Source of the DNA: Athripsodes cinereus
Taxonomy: Eukaryota; Arthropoda; Insecta; Trichoptera; Leptoceridae
Reading direction: 5' to 3'
NCBI GenBank assembly: GCA_947579605.1
Contig: OX388305.1
Location: forward strand, 36,965,542-37,029,541
Length of the DNA: 64,000 nucleotides
Position numbers and translations under genes: made by a program
Shown: positions 12,801-21,872 of the stretch, one piece after another
Position numbering within the stretch: position 1 is the first letter of the stretch
Layout of the letters: each line of letters opens with the position of its first letter
The notes under the pieces: model-generated
What the model saw: only the letters and a program-made list of their open reading frames with translations
Database searches by the model: none
Told to the model about the DNA's origin: nothing

Positions 12801-15800
12801 TGTTCTCACTTTGGCGAATATCGCCAGGCACCAAAATATCGCCAGCCATTTGAACCGTGTGAACAAAATGACAGCTAGTCTGAAACGATAAAAACCAGTA
12901 GAAACGATATTGTCTCGAGTTGAGCACCTTCCAACATTTTCGGCCGATTGAACGATTCGCGCATGCACAGATGTGCGCAGCGTTTGTATCTATGGTAAAA
13001 ACTTTATAACCTATAAATTTTATAATGTTTCCCGCTTCGTGACAGCTGTTATCTTTGTTGTTGGTTTGTGGCGTTTGTTTCCTTAATTAAAAGGCGCCTT
13101 ATAACATCTACCTACTATAACATTTTCGACTAAAAATGAACACTTCGCGATCTCCATCTCGACGCCATTTTGAAAACAGTGTCAAAATCAAAGCGCATCT
13201 GACAGATCGTTTCTAAATCGGTGGACTGTGTGAACAGGTGTGACGATCAATGGGCGTACGTGGAATTTTGTTTTTTCGCCTGGCGATATATTTTGAAATT
13301 CGCCAAATGTGAACACCCCATTATACTCAACATGAGACTTACTTAGTTGTTTTCCCACACAAATGGCAGTGGAACAACATCTGATCACCCGTGTGTTTAA
13401 GCGCATGCTTCACAGCGGCACTCCTGGCTGCAAACACTCGTCCACACACCTTGTTATCTGTTGGCATGCTATCCTCCACATCATTTGTAATATCACTATT
13501 GGTGTTTAGAATGGTATCACTGTGGTGTATCTTGTCGGGGCCCACATATGCACATCTGTATCTATCTGTGTGTGTCTGCATGTGAATTGATAGGCTACGT
13601 TGGTTGGCATATCTCTGGGTGCACACATCACATTTCATAGGCCCTGCTGACTGGCAAAATAAATAAAAAAATATGTAAAAGAATCATTTTCAGACGGGCA
13701 ATAAAATCTCTGTAATAATACTACACTATATATACCCTCACGCCATATCCCAAGTGGGGGAGGCATGGAAAACGGAATGCCATATAGATTTATCTTTACA
13801 AACTTCTTTCGCTTTCTTTTACTCAATGCCCAACTGTCCTTGAGAATTTAACCCACACGATGTAACAATATCACACAAAAGAGAACTGTAAACTGTTCAC
13901 AAATTTTACTCCAATAAATATGTGTGATAAATTAAGAAATATTTATATTGATCAAGTGTAGTACAGAACTCCTACTATCAACATAAAAGTTATACTCAAA
14001 GAAAGATGTGATTGATGTGAGAATAAATATAGCTAATATAATCTCTCTGTGAGAATAAGATACTCATGTAATTAAGATAACTTATGTTATTTAGTCTCAT
14101 ATTATTTTTCAATTATGTATTGTTTTTTTTAATCGTTATTATTAATATGTGTAAATTTTCAACAATATGTGGAAACGCTGTGCCCACCTCTGAGGCGTGA
14201 TGTCCCACCGGAGGAGCATACATGGGAAACACTGGTATGGACCAAAGTTTTCTACGTCTTTAGAATAAGGATTATCAATTTAAAACTCAATGTAGAACAA
14301 AATATCCTTTTCATTTAGTCGGTTGGTTACCTCAGAATGTCTCTGATTATGCAGCGCCAAGCTAATTTCAGTCATGAAGTATTTGGCACAGGGATGACAT
14401 TTGTAGGGAGCGCTCTGGTATCCTGTAGCTTCTCTAGCGGTCTGTAGTTCCCGTTGGACTTCCTCAGTGCTCTGCTTCATTAGCTGTACGCTGGACTCAT
14501 CAAAGCGATAGTATATTGGGCGGGTTCTACACTTCCATGATCTGTCTACAAATACATCATAATAGCTATTTAAATACCAGTTGCATACTACCATATATGG
14601 AAAAAAGGACTGCATGCCTGAAGAACAAAAGTTTGGTTTTGTCTCAAATTGTTTTATAGATGTGATGAATTTTAAAATACGTCAAATTCTTATACCAAAT
14701 TCAAAATTTGGCAATGGGGGGTAAATGTTAAAAAAAAGGGTGATTTCTTGAATTCCTATAACAAACAGTGGTGATAGTAAAAAAAATATGATGAAAGCGG
14801 GACCAATATAAAAAGTTTAGTCCCGAAATTGTTAATTACCTACATCAAAAACAAACACATAACTTTCACATTCATTGTTTTTATTGCCTAAAAATTAATT
14901 ATAATAAAACATTTTAAAATACCCGAAGCTCTCCTCTTCTTGATATTCTCCCCCCACACTGTCCCATCTTCTTCCTCTTCCTTTATGCTCATGTCCAACT
15001 CATTTATCCCACCATTATTCTCCTCTGCTACACCCACACATTCTTCAATTACTTTTACATTTTTACGTTTGCTGTCCGATGTTTTATGCTTTTTTCTTTG
15101 CTTTTTTGTAGTACGATGTTGTGTCTTTTTATTATTTGTTTTCTTCTGAATCTCTGCAATATCACAAAATATTACATATTTTACAAATTAAAAAAAACAA
15201 AATGTAATATAATATATGAAATACAACCCTCTTCAATTATTTTATTTCAATAACTAATGCAGACAGATTGTCTCAGACATTGTCATTTTGTATTCACTTT
15301 GATAGCAATTTACCAGAACAAAACAATTACATACACCTATATTCCATTGATATATAAATATATGTACCCCACCTTTAGAGTTGGCTTCTAACGTGATTAA
15401 CGTTTTGTCGTCTTCAGAATCAAAGCCATCTGAATAATCGGCGAGTTCTGATTTAATAAGGCAATCTTTAGGACTATCAACGCACACTTTCCTGTCCATA
15501 TCATCCATAGAAGCGTTGTTACAAGACAATCTGGATGTAGCATCCTCACTGTGGCTAAGACTACCAACTCCATTTTCTTTCACACATTTAATAATCTCAT
15601 TTTCATATAAAAATATAACTTTGTTGTTATCTCCGCTATTAACAAATTCAGTATCTGCATCATTCTTATGTTTTATGTTTGTTGTATGTTTTGTTTTCTT
15701 TGTGGATTCAGTTTGGTTCTCTTGTGTGCAGTTGAAATTAAATATGTCCGCTATCACATGTCTGGTTTTGGAATTTGATTTGCAAATCTTCTCAATATTG

Positions 15801-16990
15801 TAGTAATTAATCTAATAAAAACAGAAATATAAAGTTGAGAAAGAGAGAGAGAATGTTACTTATGTATACGGGTTATAAGGCACCAATCAAAATGTTACTT
15901 ATGTATACGGGTTATAAGGCACCAATCAAAATATTACTTATGTATACGGGTTATAAGGCACCAATCAAAATGTTACTTATGTATACGGGTTATAAGGCAC
16001 CAATCAAAATGAATGAAGCTCTGAATGAACATATTATATGTAATACAATAAGACAGCAATGAGAAGGATTAGAAAACACAAAGTTTCCAATTTGTAAAAT
16101 TTTAAGTAAAAACAAACAAAACCAATCTATGAACTACATTGCTGCAATGAAATATTTTTTATTTTAGTTTAAGTTTTAAGGGATTTAAAAATTTTGAATG
16201 GCAATACTAATTACGCATGCATAGAGTCTCGGGTATTCAATCAAGACTATACGTGTCGCCCGGTAGCTTAATTGCACAAAGCACTCTTCGTGACAAGGTT
16301 AGGGATGCGGGTTCAAGTCCCGTCCGGGGCAGTATTGAATAAGGTGACGTTGTCTTTTCTAAGCCTTATATTGTAGTTTCATGTGTTAAATTTACATTAC
16401 AATCAAGAAATCTCGAGTTCCATTGAACTCGCTGTTAACTTATTCCACCTTAATGACGTAAGCATATTGTTTACGGTGAAGGTGTCTGTGGAGTATTTTA
16501 AATCCAGATTCATCTTTTTAGAAAAAAAAATAATAGTCATGTACGATTTAAATTGAATGTTACCTCCTCTGGCACCAGCAGGGAGTTGAGAATGTGTGCA
16601 GCCTCTAAACATCTCCTCCTGAAGTCACAAACTCTACGCATCATATTGGAACAGAACACACACAACCCCAACAACACATTCTCTGCCTCATGCTCTATCT
16701 GTCAAACAGGCAACACAGCCCATTAAATATTTTATAATGAGATTACATCTCTTCAGATTCATATTCAATTAGGATTATCTTAAAACGACTTTGGTCATAT
16801 TTGGAGCAATGTTTATAGAATGTAGAAATATCCCTAAGACATAAATAATTTAGATTGACAAGCTTTTATTGCAAACCTTTTCGGAGCAAATGATTTGGTG
16901 ATAAGCTTGCAGTAATGAAGTAGAAAATTCCTCCACGCAATTGTCTACACACAGGCATCCCCTACATATCTTGATCTTAGTGCTGTGCAT
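831..16990 (-). CDS. ZAD-domain C2H2 zinc-finger protein, 10 coding exons, about 719 aa
   Basis: Likely a nuclear DNA-binding transcription regulator. Exons in coding order (all minus): 16990-16877, 16698-16564, 15811-15373, 15153-14923, 14545-14331, 13650-13343, 7179-7066, 6741-6535, 2140-1924, 1010-831. They sum to 2160 bases with every intron GT-AG and phases agreeing at every junction. Several junctions fall inside a finger and restore C-x2-C-x12-H spacing, which strongly supports the chain. Residues 1-83 form a ZAD (Cys9, Cys12, Cys51, Cys54), the arthropod zinc-associated dimerisation domain. Residues 84-350 are a charged linker with an IKSE sumoylation-like site and a Lys-rich stretch. 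About eleven fingers follow to the C-terminus. The start is the first ATG before the ZAD. Introns of 5.8 kb and 4.4 kb are filled with transposons. The ORF stays intact, so the gene is probably functional. No ortholog name can be given. Confidence 0.88.
1396..1735. mobile_element. Foldback MITE-like palindrome (about 340 bp)
   Basis: The left arm (about 1410-1530) and the reverse complement of the right arm (about 1600-1725) match over more than 100 bases. Shared words include AGCTTTCGAATG, CATCCATTGTCAAACC, GACTACTTCTT, GCTTCGCCGTGG and GTAGTAGGGGTA. It lies in the last intron of the ZAD zinc-finger gene and has no coding capacity. The superfamily is unknown. Confidence 0.75.
2280..2660 (-). 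mobile_element. tRNA-derived SINE, minus strand
   Basis: Read on the minus strand, 2660-2580 looks like a tRNA: an A-box-like TGGCGCAGAAG stretch, then a good B box GGTTCGATTCC (plus 2596-2606) inside a CCCGGG...CCCGG T-arm. It is followed by a tRNA-unrelated body that matches 360-540 and 61200-61260 and an AT-rich tail toward 2280. Head, body and tail order is typical of a Pol III SINE. The left boundary is approximate. Confidence 0.75.
3463..3814. repeat. 88-bp tandem repeat, four copies (left block)
   Basis: Four head-to-tail 88-base units (4 x 88 = 352) run from 3463 to 3814. Units contain AAATTGCATTGCACCCAG, ACTCTATAATGCACTAACTG and GGTTGCCAACATAGCTG. By eye the four are essentially identical apart from the first bases of the first copy. 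The array resumes at 4941 after a LINE insertion and lies in an intron of the ZAD zinc-finger gene. Confidence 0.95.
3815..4940 (-). mobile_element. 5'-truncated CR1/L2-like LINE inside the 88-bp array
   Basis: A 290-codon frame (4875-4003, minus) begins at the reverse transcriptase YADD box ([11 protein letters not shown]) and continues through the RT thumb and C-terminal region, with the motifs [29 protein letters not shown] and WNDLPEQVR. These are typical of CR1/L2/Rex-type LINEs. The 3' end is toward 3815, where an (ATA)n run lies that reads (TAT)n on the minus strand. The 5' side is truncated at about 4940. The tandem array stops and restarts exactly at its ends with a short shared CTAT. 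The frame is uninterrupted, so the insertion looks fairly recent. Confidence 0.85.
4941..5820. repeat. 88-bp tandem repeat, ten copies (right block)
   Basis: Ten units of exactly 88 bases (880 in all) continue the array interrupted at 3815. Units differ at diagnostic positions: GCATTGCAC or GCATTACAC, GCACTAAC or GCAGTAAC or GCAATAAC, and TTGCCAAC or TTGTCAAC. The left block lacks these variants. It is an intronic minisatellite with no spacers, so it is not a CRISPR-type array. Confidence 0.95.
7800..8190 (+). mobile_element. 3' end of an RTE/BovB-like LINE with GAAGAA tail
   Basis: Two frames joined by one in-frame stop or frameshift near 7920 read as the C-terminus of an RTE-type [18 protein letters not shown], then [25 protein letters not shown] and [15 protein letters not shown], with a stop at 8140-8142. 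The short 3' UTR ends in a purine-rich AGAAGAAGGAGAAGAAG run, as expected for RTE elements. It is a degraded fragment in an intron of the ZAD gene. Bases 6850-7060 and 7180-7800, around it, are AT-rich intron with nothing else recognised. Confidence 0.8.
8186..8290. repeat. Dispersed repeat shared with 40240-40330
   Basis: The words AATATTCACTGTGTC, GTGTT, AGGTAGTAGA and TTCTACTA occur in the same order at 8186-8265 and at 40247-40305. A diverged GAGAGACGTC / GAAAGACATCG block follows in each. The element type is unknown. Confidence 0.6.
9206..11693. mobile_element. PIF/Harbinger-like DNA transposon with TTA target duplication
   Basis: Terminal inverted repeats GGCTCGTATTCTGAAACAA (from 9206) and its counterpart ending at 11693 differ by a single base and are flanked by TTA on both sides (9203-9205 and 11694-11696), the 3-bp target typical of PIF/Harbinger. 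Inside are degraded coding remnants. Around 10060-10160 (plus) a Myb/SANT-like protein remnant reads [18 protein letters not shown]. At 11435-11298 (minus) a 45-codon frame starts [20 protein letters not shown] younger LINE fragment is nested at about 10560-11215. The element no longer encodes an intact transposase. Confidence 0.8.
10560..11215 (+). mobile_element. 5'-truncated PTWDTA-family LINE nested in the Harbinger-like element
   Basis: The frame from about 10697 to the TGA at 11186-11188 encodes 163 residues of ORF2 C-terminus ([49 protein letters not shown]) ending PTWDTA, followed by GTATAGTATAG. The first 130 bases match the same element at 51095 with small indels, so the copy is about 650 bases and inactive. 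It is the same family as 50800-51740, 13720-13852 and 62965-63102. Confidence 0.9.
12796..13320. mobile_element. MITE with inverted ends, adjacent to a splice donor
   Basis: The left end TGGTGTTCTCACTTTGGCGA and the reverse complement of the right end (TGGGGTGTTCACATTTGGCG) match closely, and both continue toward a shared ATATCGCCAGGC block. Total length is about 525 bp with no coding frame. The right end stops about 20 bp from the donor of the zinc-finger exon at 13343-13650. The superfamily is undetermined (hAT or Harbinger are possible). Confidence 0.75.
13343..13650 (-). CDS. Exon 6 of the ZAD gene: finger with a 35-residue zinc knuckle
   Basis: The exon encodes residues 379-481. It starts with a normal finger (MKCDVC...HMQTH). 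It then has a finger-like unit, YRC...[19 protein letters not shown], whose two cysteines are about 35 residues apart instead of 2. The exon ends inside a third finger (CHLCGKTT), which is completed after splicing to 7179. The extra segment is in frame, without stops, and rich in Asp, Asn and Thr. Treating it as an intron would shift the frame (88 bases), so it appears to be translated. Donor GTAAGT is at 13342 and acceptor AG at 13652-13651. Confidence 0.85.
13720..13852 (-). mobile_element. Fragment of the PTWDTA-family LINE, minus strand
   Basis: Reading minus, the text matches the last ~120 bases of the element at 51590-51720 (AATTCTCAAGGACAG..., TTCGTTTTCC..., CCCACTTGGGATATGGCGTG) with several indels. 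It lies in an intron of the ZAD gene, just upstream of exon 6. It has no coding value. Confidence 0.85.
15852..16007. repeat. 39-bp minisatellite, four copies
   Basis: Four 39-base units start at 15852, 15891, 15930 and 15969, each containing ACTTATGTATACGGGTTATA and GGCACCAATCAAAAT. They are nearly identical (one A/G change, in copy 3). They lie in intron 2 of the ZAD gene, about 40 bp upstream of the exon-3 acceptor at 15812. The unit is a multiple of three and open on plus, so it yields a repeated peptide ([13 protein letters not shown]) that I regard as chance. Confidence 0.9.
16255..16334 (+). repeat. tRNA-like sequence, probably a SINE head or tRNA relic
   Basis: The block CGCCCGGTAGCTTAATTGC...CCGTCCGGGGC has a perfect B box (GGTTCAAGTCC), a T-arm GCGGG/CCCGT, and an A-box-like TAGCTTAATTGC. 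Its acceptor stem pairs for only five of seven positions (CCCGG with CCGGG), and the anticodon arm is not convincing. A functional tRNA gene is therefore unlikely. It is located in intron 2 of the ZAD gene. Confidence 0.55.
16564..16990 (-). CDS. Exons 1-2 of the ZAD gene encoding the ZAD domain
   Basis: Exon 1 (16990-16877) is 38 codons starting [15 protein letters not shown], the usual first Cys pair of a ZAD. Exon 2 (16698-16564) is 45 codons containing [17 protein letters not shown], the second Cys pair, and ending LVPEE. Both are phase 0. The intron between them is 178 bp with donor GTTTGC and acceptor TTTGACAG. ZADs bind one zinc through four cysteines and dimerise. Confidence 0.9.
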
Positions 16991-17958
16991 GATGTTTATA
17001 TTTTATCAATTATTCATCTTCGTATCGAACACTACCTTATTATTATAAAATAAACACAGGTGTTACTAATGATCCAATAAATGATTTATCATCACACTTG
17101 TACAAGCATTTAGTCAAAAAATGTATTAAATAAATAAATGTTGTTGACGATTACAATAACCTATATCAATGTTTGACCATTGTTTGACGTACCCACACTT
17201 TTAATATACTATTATTATACTCTATGACCCACACCATAGAAAAAAAAATTAGTGTTAACAGCTTCAAAATATTACTGGTATGGCCACATAAAAAAAGAAG
17301 CGCTATTTTTGTCTGTGGCATTAGGCAACGAAAATTTTAATGTTTGACAGCTGACAGTTTGGGCGACGATGGAGCGGAAAATATCGCGGAAAACTTTTGG
17401 AAATATGAGTAGAGATTAATTCGTATGGTTTTTAAACTAAGAAAATATCGTGGTTGTAAAATAAATTTTAGCACGTTAGTTTAGAGTATTGTGAAAACCT
17501 AGTACTTGAAAAAAAATAATCATGATGCAATTGAACGTAATTTTCGTGAAATAAACGCTTCACATACAGAAGAAGAAAATATATACTTTAACCTGTTAGA
17601 ACAATGTATCTAGTGCAGTGATAAGGTATAAAACTATTGATAAATCACGTAAAAGTGATAAACCTACGGCTAAATTTCTCAGTACATTATGTAGAGCAAA
17701 ATAAAAGTTCGTATGACGGATTGTATTTTCTCTGTATTGAAGTATTAGACGCTATAATTATAACGGTATGACTTAACATTAACAGAAAATTTCAACAATA
17801 TTGCGCAAGGATTTAGTTATATTATGTTTATGCAGTTTTGTTGATTGTTGCGCGGGAGTGACGTCATCCGCTCACTTTTCCTCCATATTGTTGTGTTTAG
17901 TCCGCGATGTTTATGTGTATGTGTGTCAGATGAAGAACAACAGATGGGTCACTGAAAT
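16991..17958. promoter_or_regulatory. Putative bidirectional promoter region with CRE palindrome and 5' UTR exon
   Basis: This region lies between the minus-strand ZAD start (16990) and a candidate plus-strand 5' UTR exon that ends at a strong GTAAGT donor (17959). It contains TGACGTCA (17859-17866), the CREB/ATF palindrome, in a locally GC-richer stretch (CGCGGGAGTGACGTCATCCG). It also has GACAGCTGACAG near 17349. The exon could splice to the acceptor at 25124 just before the GTPase ATG. Transcription start sites are inferred, not seen. Confidence 0.45.
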
Positions 17959-18876
17959 GTAAGTTTCGTTCCAATCATTGCTTAGTTAATTATTATTTTT
18001 ATTATCCCATTGATAGGAATTCGCATGGTAATTGAAATTAAATGTGCTGACAATTACGTTATTACGTATATTAACATAAGATTACTGTGTAAACTTAACC
18101 GATCACCAAGTCACTTTATTGTGTGCACTACATTAGCTCTTAACGGATATATTGTTAGAGTCTATTTTGCTATGAATTTCACTTTTTGTTTTTGAATGGT
18201 TGGACTACTACAGTACTTCCCCTGAATAAAGTATTTTTCTTTTAATCTAATCTGTAGTATTTACAAGTAACGCAGTACAAATTTTGTCATTTAAAGTTTT
18301 TCAAAATTAGAATGTTGTTTCATTCCATATCATTAAGGTCCAAATACCTGCATTCCTATTATTTTCTGCTTAAGTTTTTCAAGTTCTACATATATGACAA
18401 AGTGATAAAAGGGCCCCTATAATTAAATAATGAGCTACAAGCCTTCCAACACCAATGGGTTTGGTAGGGTTACCAATTTCTTCTTTAAATTGCAGGTTGA
18501 TAATCATGTATGAGAATTAAGTTATGTATAATAGTTTTTATATGTGGGCTCAATATTACAACTAGACATCTCAAAATATTTAAGTAGTTTAGAGATAATG
18601 GATAAATTATGGCATTTCACTCCCAAGGATAGTAATAAATAATATGTTATATATTATTATTGAAACACTTTGATTATAGTACAAGGAAGCATCTTATTTC
18701 ATAATATTATTACTAGAAATTACTCAAACATAAGAGACAAATACGGGGAACAAATAACACAAAATTTCCAAAATTAGGGTTTAGTTCTAGTATTGAGCCC
18801 ACAATATTATCTACAAGTCATTAAGGCATTTTAAATATACTGTAAATGTGACAGTCTACAAATTAGTAACATTATA

Positions 18877-20503
18877 TGTGTCGCTGAGTTACGAAATCCG
18901 CTATAACACATTTTAACAAAAATTGAGTTATATATGTCGTTGGATTCGTAATCGAATTGTCTATAACTTTAGAAAATTGTTTACTTGAAAACATTCACCA
19001 TTTTTTCAGAAAAAAATAAATAAAACGAGGTTGAGAAACGAATCCCCCTATATCACTTAATGTCCCTTTCAATATCCCCTATAACACAACCAACCAATGA
19101 GAGTCCAGTATTTTCAAAAAATCAATATGGCCGCCGGTACAAAATTGTTCTTATCTGGTGAGTTTGGCGTTCTGGGTTCTCTTAAATAATTGCAATTTAA
19201 ACTGATTCATAATGAGTGATCAAGATTTTAATGTTAAAAAATGTAAAGAAAATAGAGAAAGGAAAAAGATAAGTCATACAGGAAGTATAAAAGTTTACTT
19301 ACAACGCCAAAAACGGTAAGTAAATATTGACATATTTTGAGTGAATTTCGTGCGTTTTGCTGTATTTATTCAGTGGCGCGCAGTTTTGATGTGACATAGG
19401 TGAACACTTTTTTTTATCATGCTATTTATGAAATAAAAATAAATATTATTATGATGAAATAATTCAGGTATATTATCATTTATTGAAAATAAATCTGCAT
19501 AAAAAAATATATGCATAATAAATTAAATGTCTCCGAAACATTTTTGTGCCTCAGCCAAAGTCATCAATTTTTTTATGTACAATATAGATTATCATTTCTT
19601 TCACGTAATGCGAATTCTTACTTGATGTTTAAAATCACTTTTTTTTGTAAGTTGTATAATCAAAACTAAAATTGTATGCCTTTCGGTACTTAATAAGACG
19701 TATTTATTTTGCCGACAAAAATAAAATAAAACCGGCAAAAATAAAATCTAATTCGAATACAAAACTTTTCTAAGGGAAAAAATACTCGAAAACGGGTGGG
19801 GCCAATTTACATTTGAATTAGATTTTGTTTTTGATGGTTTTATTTTTTGCCGCCAAAAATAAAATTTACTTCGAATATAAATTTCCTAAAGTTTCGTACA
19901 TATTACTCAACAACGGGTGGGGGCGCTTAAGTTTGATAGTTGCAATTTTTTTCCTATAAAAAAAGTTTTTGAAAAATTTGGTGACCAAAAAATAATTCTA
20001 CATACGGCAACAATTTCCTCAAGTTTCGAAAATATTACATTTTCTGTAGAAAAAAGCAAGTAATAAAACGTATTTTGTTAATTCATTTAAATTTACGTTT
20101 TTATTGAAATATAAATACTCATGCTTTATTTATATAAAAAAATAATTGTTATAATAAAATATCAGCATTTTAATTTATTGACGCCACTGGAATAAATTAT
20201 CATGTTGCACTTAAATGTAGTTCTAACAAAATCCACTATATCATCCTGTGTGTCTTACGAAACCCGCTTTAACATCATGTGCCTATCAAAAGCCGACACG
20301 TGAAATTTTATTTATACAAAATGAACCGTCTTTTTTTATTTAATCACAATATTTATTTTAAAAATAAATTGTTACACCAATTTTACAATCAATAAAGTTA
20401 TTTTATTTCAAAAAAGTTTGCTTAATACTTAAATAATAGTTTTTATCGATTTTCTCTGTATTACAAAAATGTGTTATAGCGGATTTCGTAACTCAGCGAC
20501 ACA
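18877..20503. mobile_element. DNA transposon, 1.6 kb, with ~42-bp terminal inverted repeats
   Basis: The left end TGTGTCGCTGAGTTACGAAA...CCGCTATAACACATTTT (18877-18914) is repeated inverted at 20467-20503, by eye perfectly. TA dinucleotides flank both ends, as in Tc1/mariner/pogo elements. Inside, 19213-19317 has a short frame starting MSDQDFNVKKCKENRERKK that ends at a GTAAGT splice donor, possibly the first exon of a lost transposase gene. No transposase core is seen. The pogo/Tigger assignment rests only on the TA target and ends and is tentative. Confidence 0.7.
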
Positions 20504-20719
20504 TATCTAAGTAAAGAGTAGGAATTCCTTTAGGAATTTATTTAATTTTGTCCTTTGTAATATCTAAGACTAGCTGCTCCAGGAAATAATATATTTTCTA
20601 GATTAGTATGGGTAGTTTTAAATTTAATATATGGCAATGGACTGAAATAAATTTTTGTGTTCCAACATCGATGTCCTTCAAGCATTAGCAATATATTGTT
20701 CTAAAAACATTCTCTACCA

Positions 20720-21335
20720 GGGTCATTCCGTGTCAATTCAACACAATTTTGGGAGATTTTCAGACTTGATGTCTCAGATTTTCATGATTTTTTTTATGCA
20801 GCAATATATCATAGACTTATGAAAAAATACCAAATTTCAGCTATGTAGCACAATTATTTTTGAAGTTATTAATTTTTAAAGTTTACAATTTTTATGAAAA
20901 AATCTCATGTCTTGGCACCTTTGGATGCCTATAGACTGGCAACCAGTGATGATATAAACCTGGGAGAGGTCTCGTTTTAAAGCTGTTGAATGGGGCTTTA
21001 ATCTGATGTGCCACAGGATAGGGGTCACGGTTTGAAAAAAAAATTAATTTTAAAATTTAATTTTTTTTTCAAACCGTGACCCCTATCCTGTGGCACATCA
21101 GATTAAAGCCCCATTCAACAGCTTTAAAACGAGACCTCTCCCAGGTTTATATCATCACTGGTTGCCAGTCTATAGGCATCCAAAGGTGCCAAGACATGAG
21201 ATTTTTTCATAAAAATTGAAAACTTTAAAATTTGGTATTTTTTCATAAGTCTATGATATATTGCTGCATAAAAAAAATCATGAAAATCTGAGACATCAAG
21301 TCTGAATCAGTGTGATGATTTGACACGGAATAACC
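20720..21335. mobile_element. Near-perfect 616-bp palindrome (foldback element)
   Basis: The two arms meet at about 21050 around TTAATTTTAAAATTTAA. From there the arms match almost perfectly for over 180 bases outward, including CAAACCGTGACCCCTATCCT and GAGACCTCTCCCAGG. The outer ends are GGGTCATTCCGTGTCAA and TTGACACGGAATAACCC. The left arm has an extra ~39 bases near 20840-20880 that the right arm lacks. It has no spacer and no coding potential. A transcript through it would form a very long hairpin. Confidence 0.9.
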
Positions 21336-21424
21336 CACCAACGTCTGTTTAAAACTGGAAGCACAATTTGATCAGCCTGATGACCGATTTTTTATTTGAA
21401 TTACCGATCTAGTATATCTTTGAA

Positions 21425-21560
21425 ACAAAGGTGATCTGCACCGGGGTAGCATTTTCAATCAGGAGATAACTGGTTCGAACTCTGCTGCTGACTTGCTTTA
21501 CATTTTCGATACTAGCGTGTAGTTTGTGAGGATATATTTAAGTTTATAAATAAAAGCCAT
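21425..21560 (+). repeat. tRNA-derived SINE fragment
   Basis: A tRNA-like head (GGGGTAGCATTTTCAATCAG, then B box GGTTCGAACTC near 21471) is followed by AT-rich tail text (TTTATAAATAAAAGCCATTCAG). It differs from the 2280-2660 SINE family. Family and boundaries are tentative. Confidence 0.5.
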
Positions 21561-21872
21561 TCAGCTTTGAAAAATATATGAAAAAGTGTTTACAAATCCA
21601 CACAATTTAAAAGAAGTAGGTTTGGTATTATCTGTCATTCACTCTATATTGGCATAAAGTCGCACAGTTAGTATTTTTCCTTGTGGTCACTTAGAAAATA
21701 TTAGTATGTATTTGAAAGATTGTCATCTCACACTGAGGTCATAATATCTTATGCATTAGAATATACAAAAAACCTTAAGTTTTAGTGATGTCTAAAAACC
21801 TACGAAAATAGTAAAAAAAATGCACATACAAGGCCATAGATAATAACTAAAAATATCAGTAGAGTTCATATA

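Noticed and set aside
15835..16062. Protein with four [13 protein letters not shown] repeats
   Set aside because: Chance frame through an intronic minisatellite, antisense to a well-supported gene.
16255..16334. Functional tRNA gene
   Set aside because: B box is perfect, but the acceptor stem has two mismatches and no convincing anticodon arm; more likely a SINE or relic.
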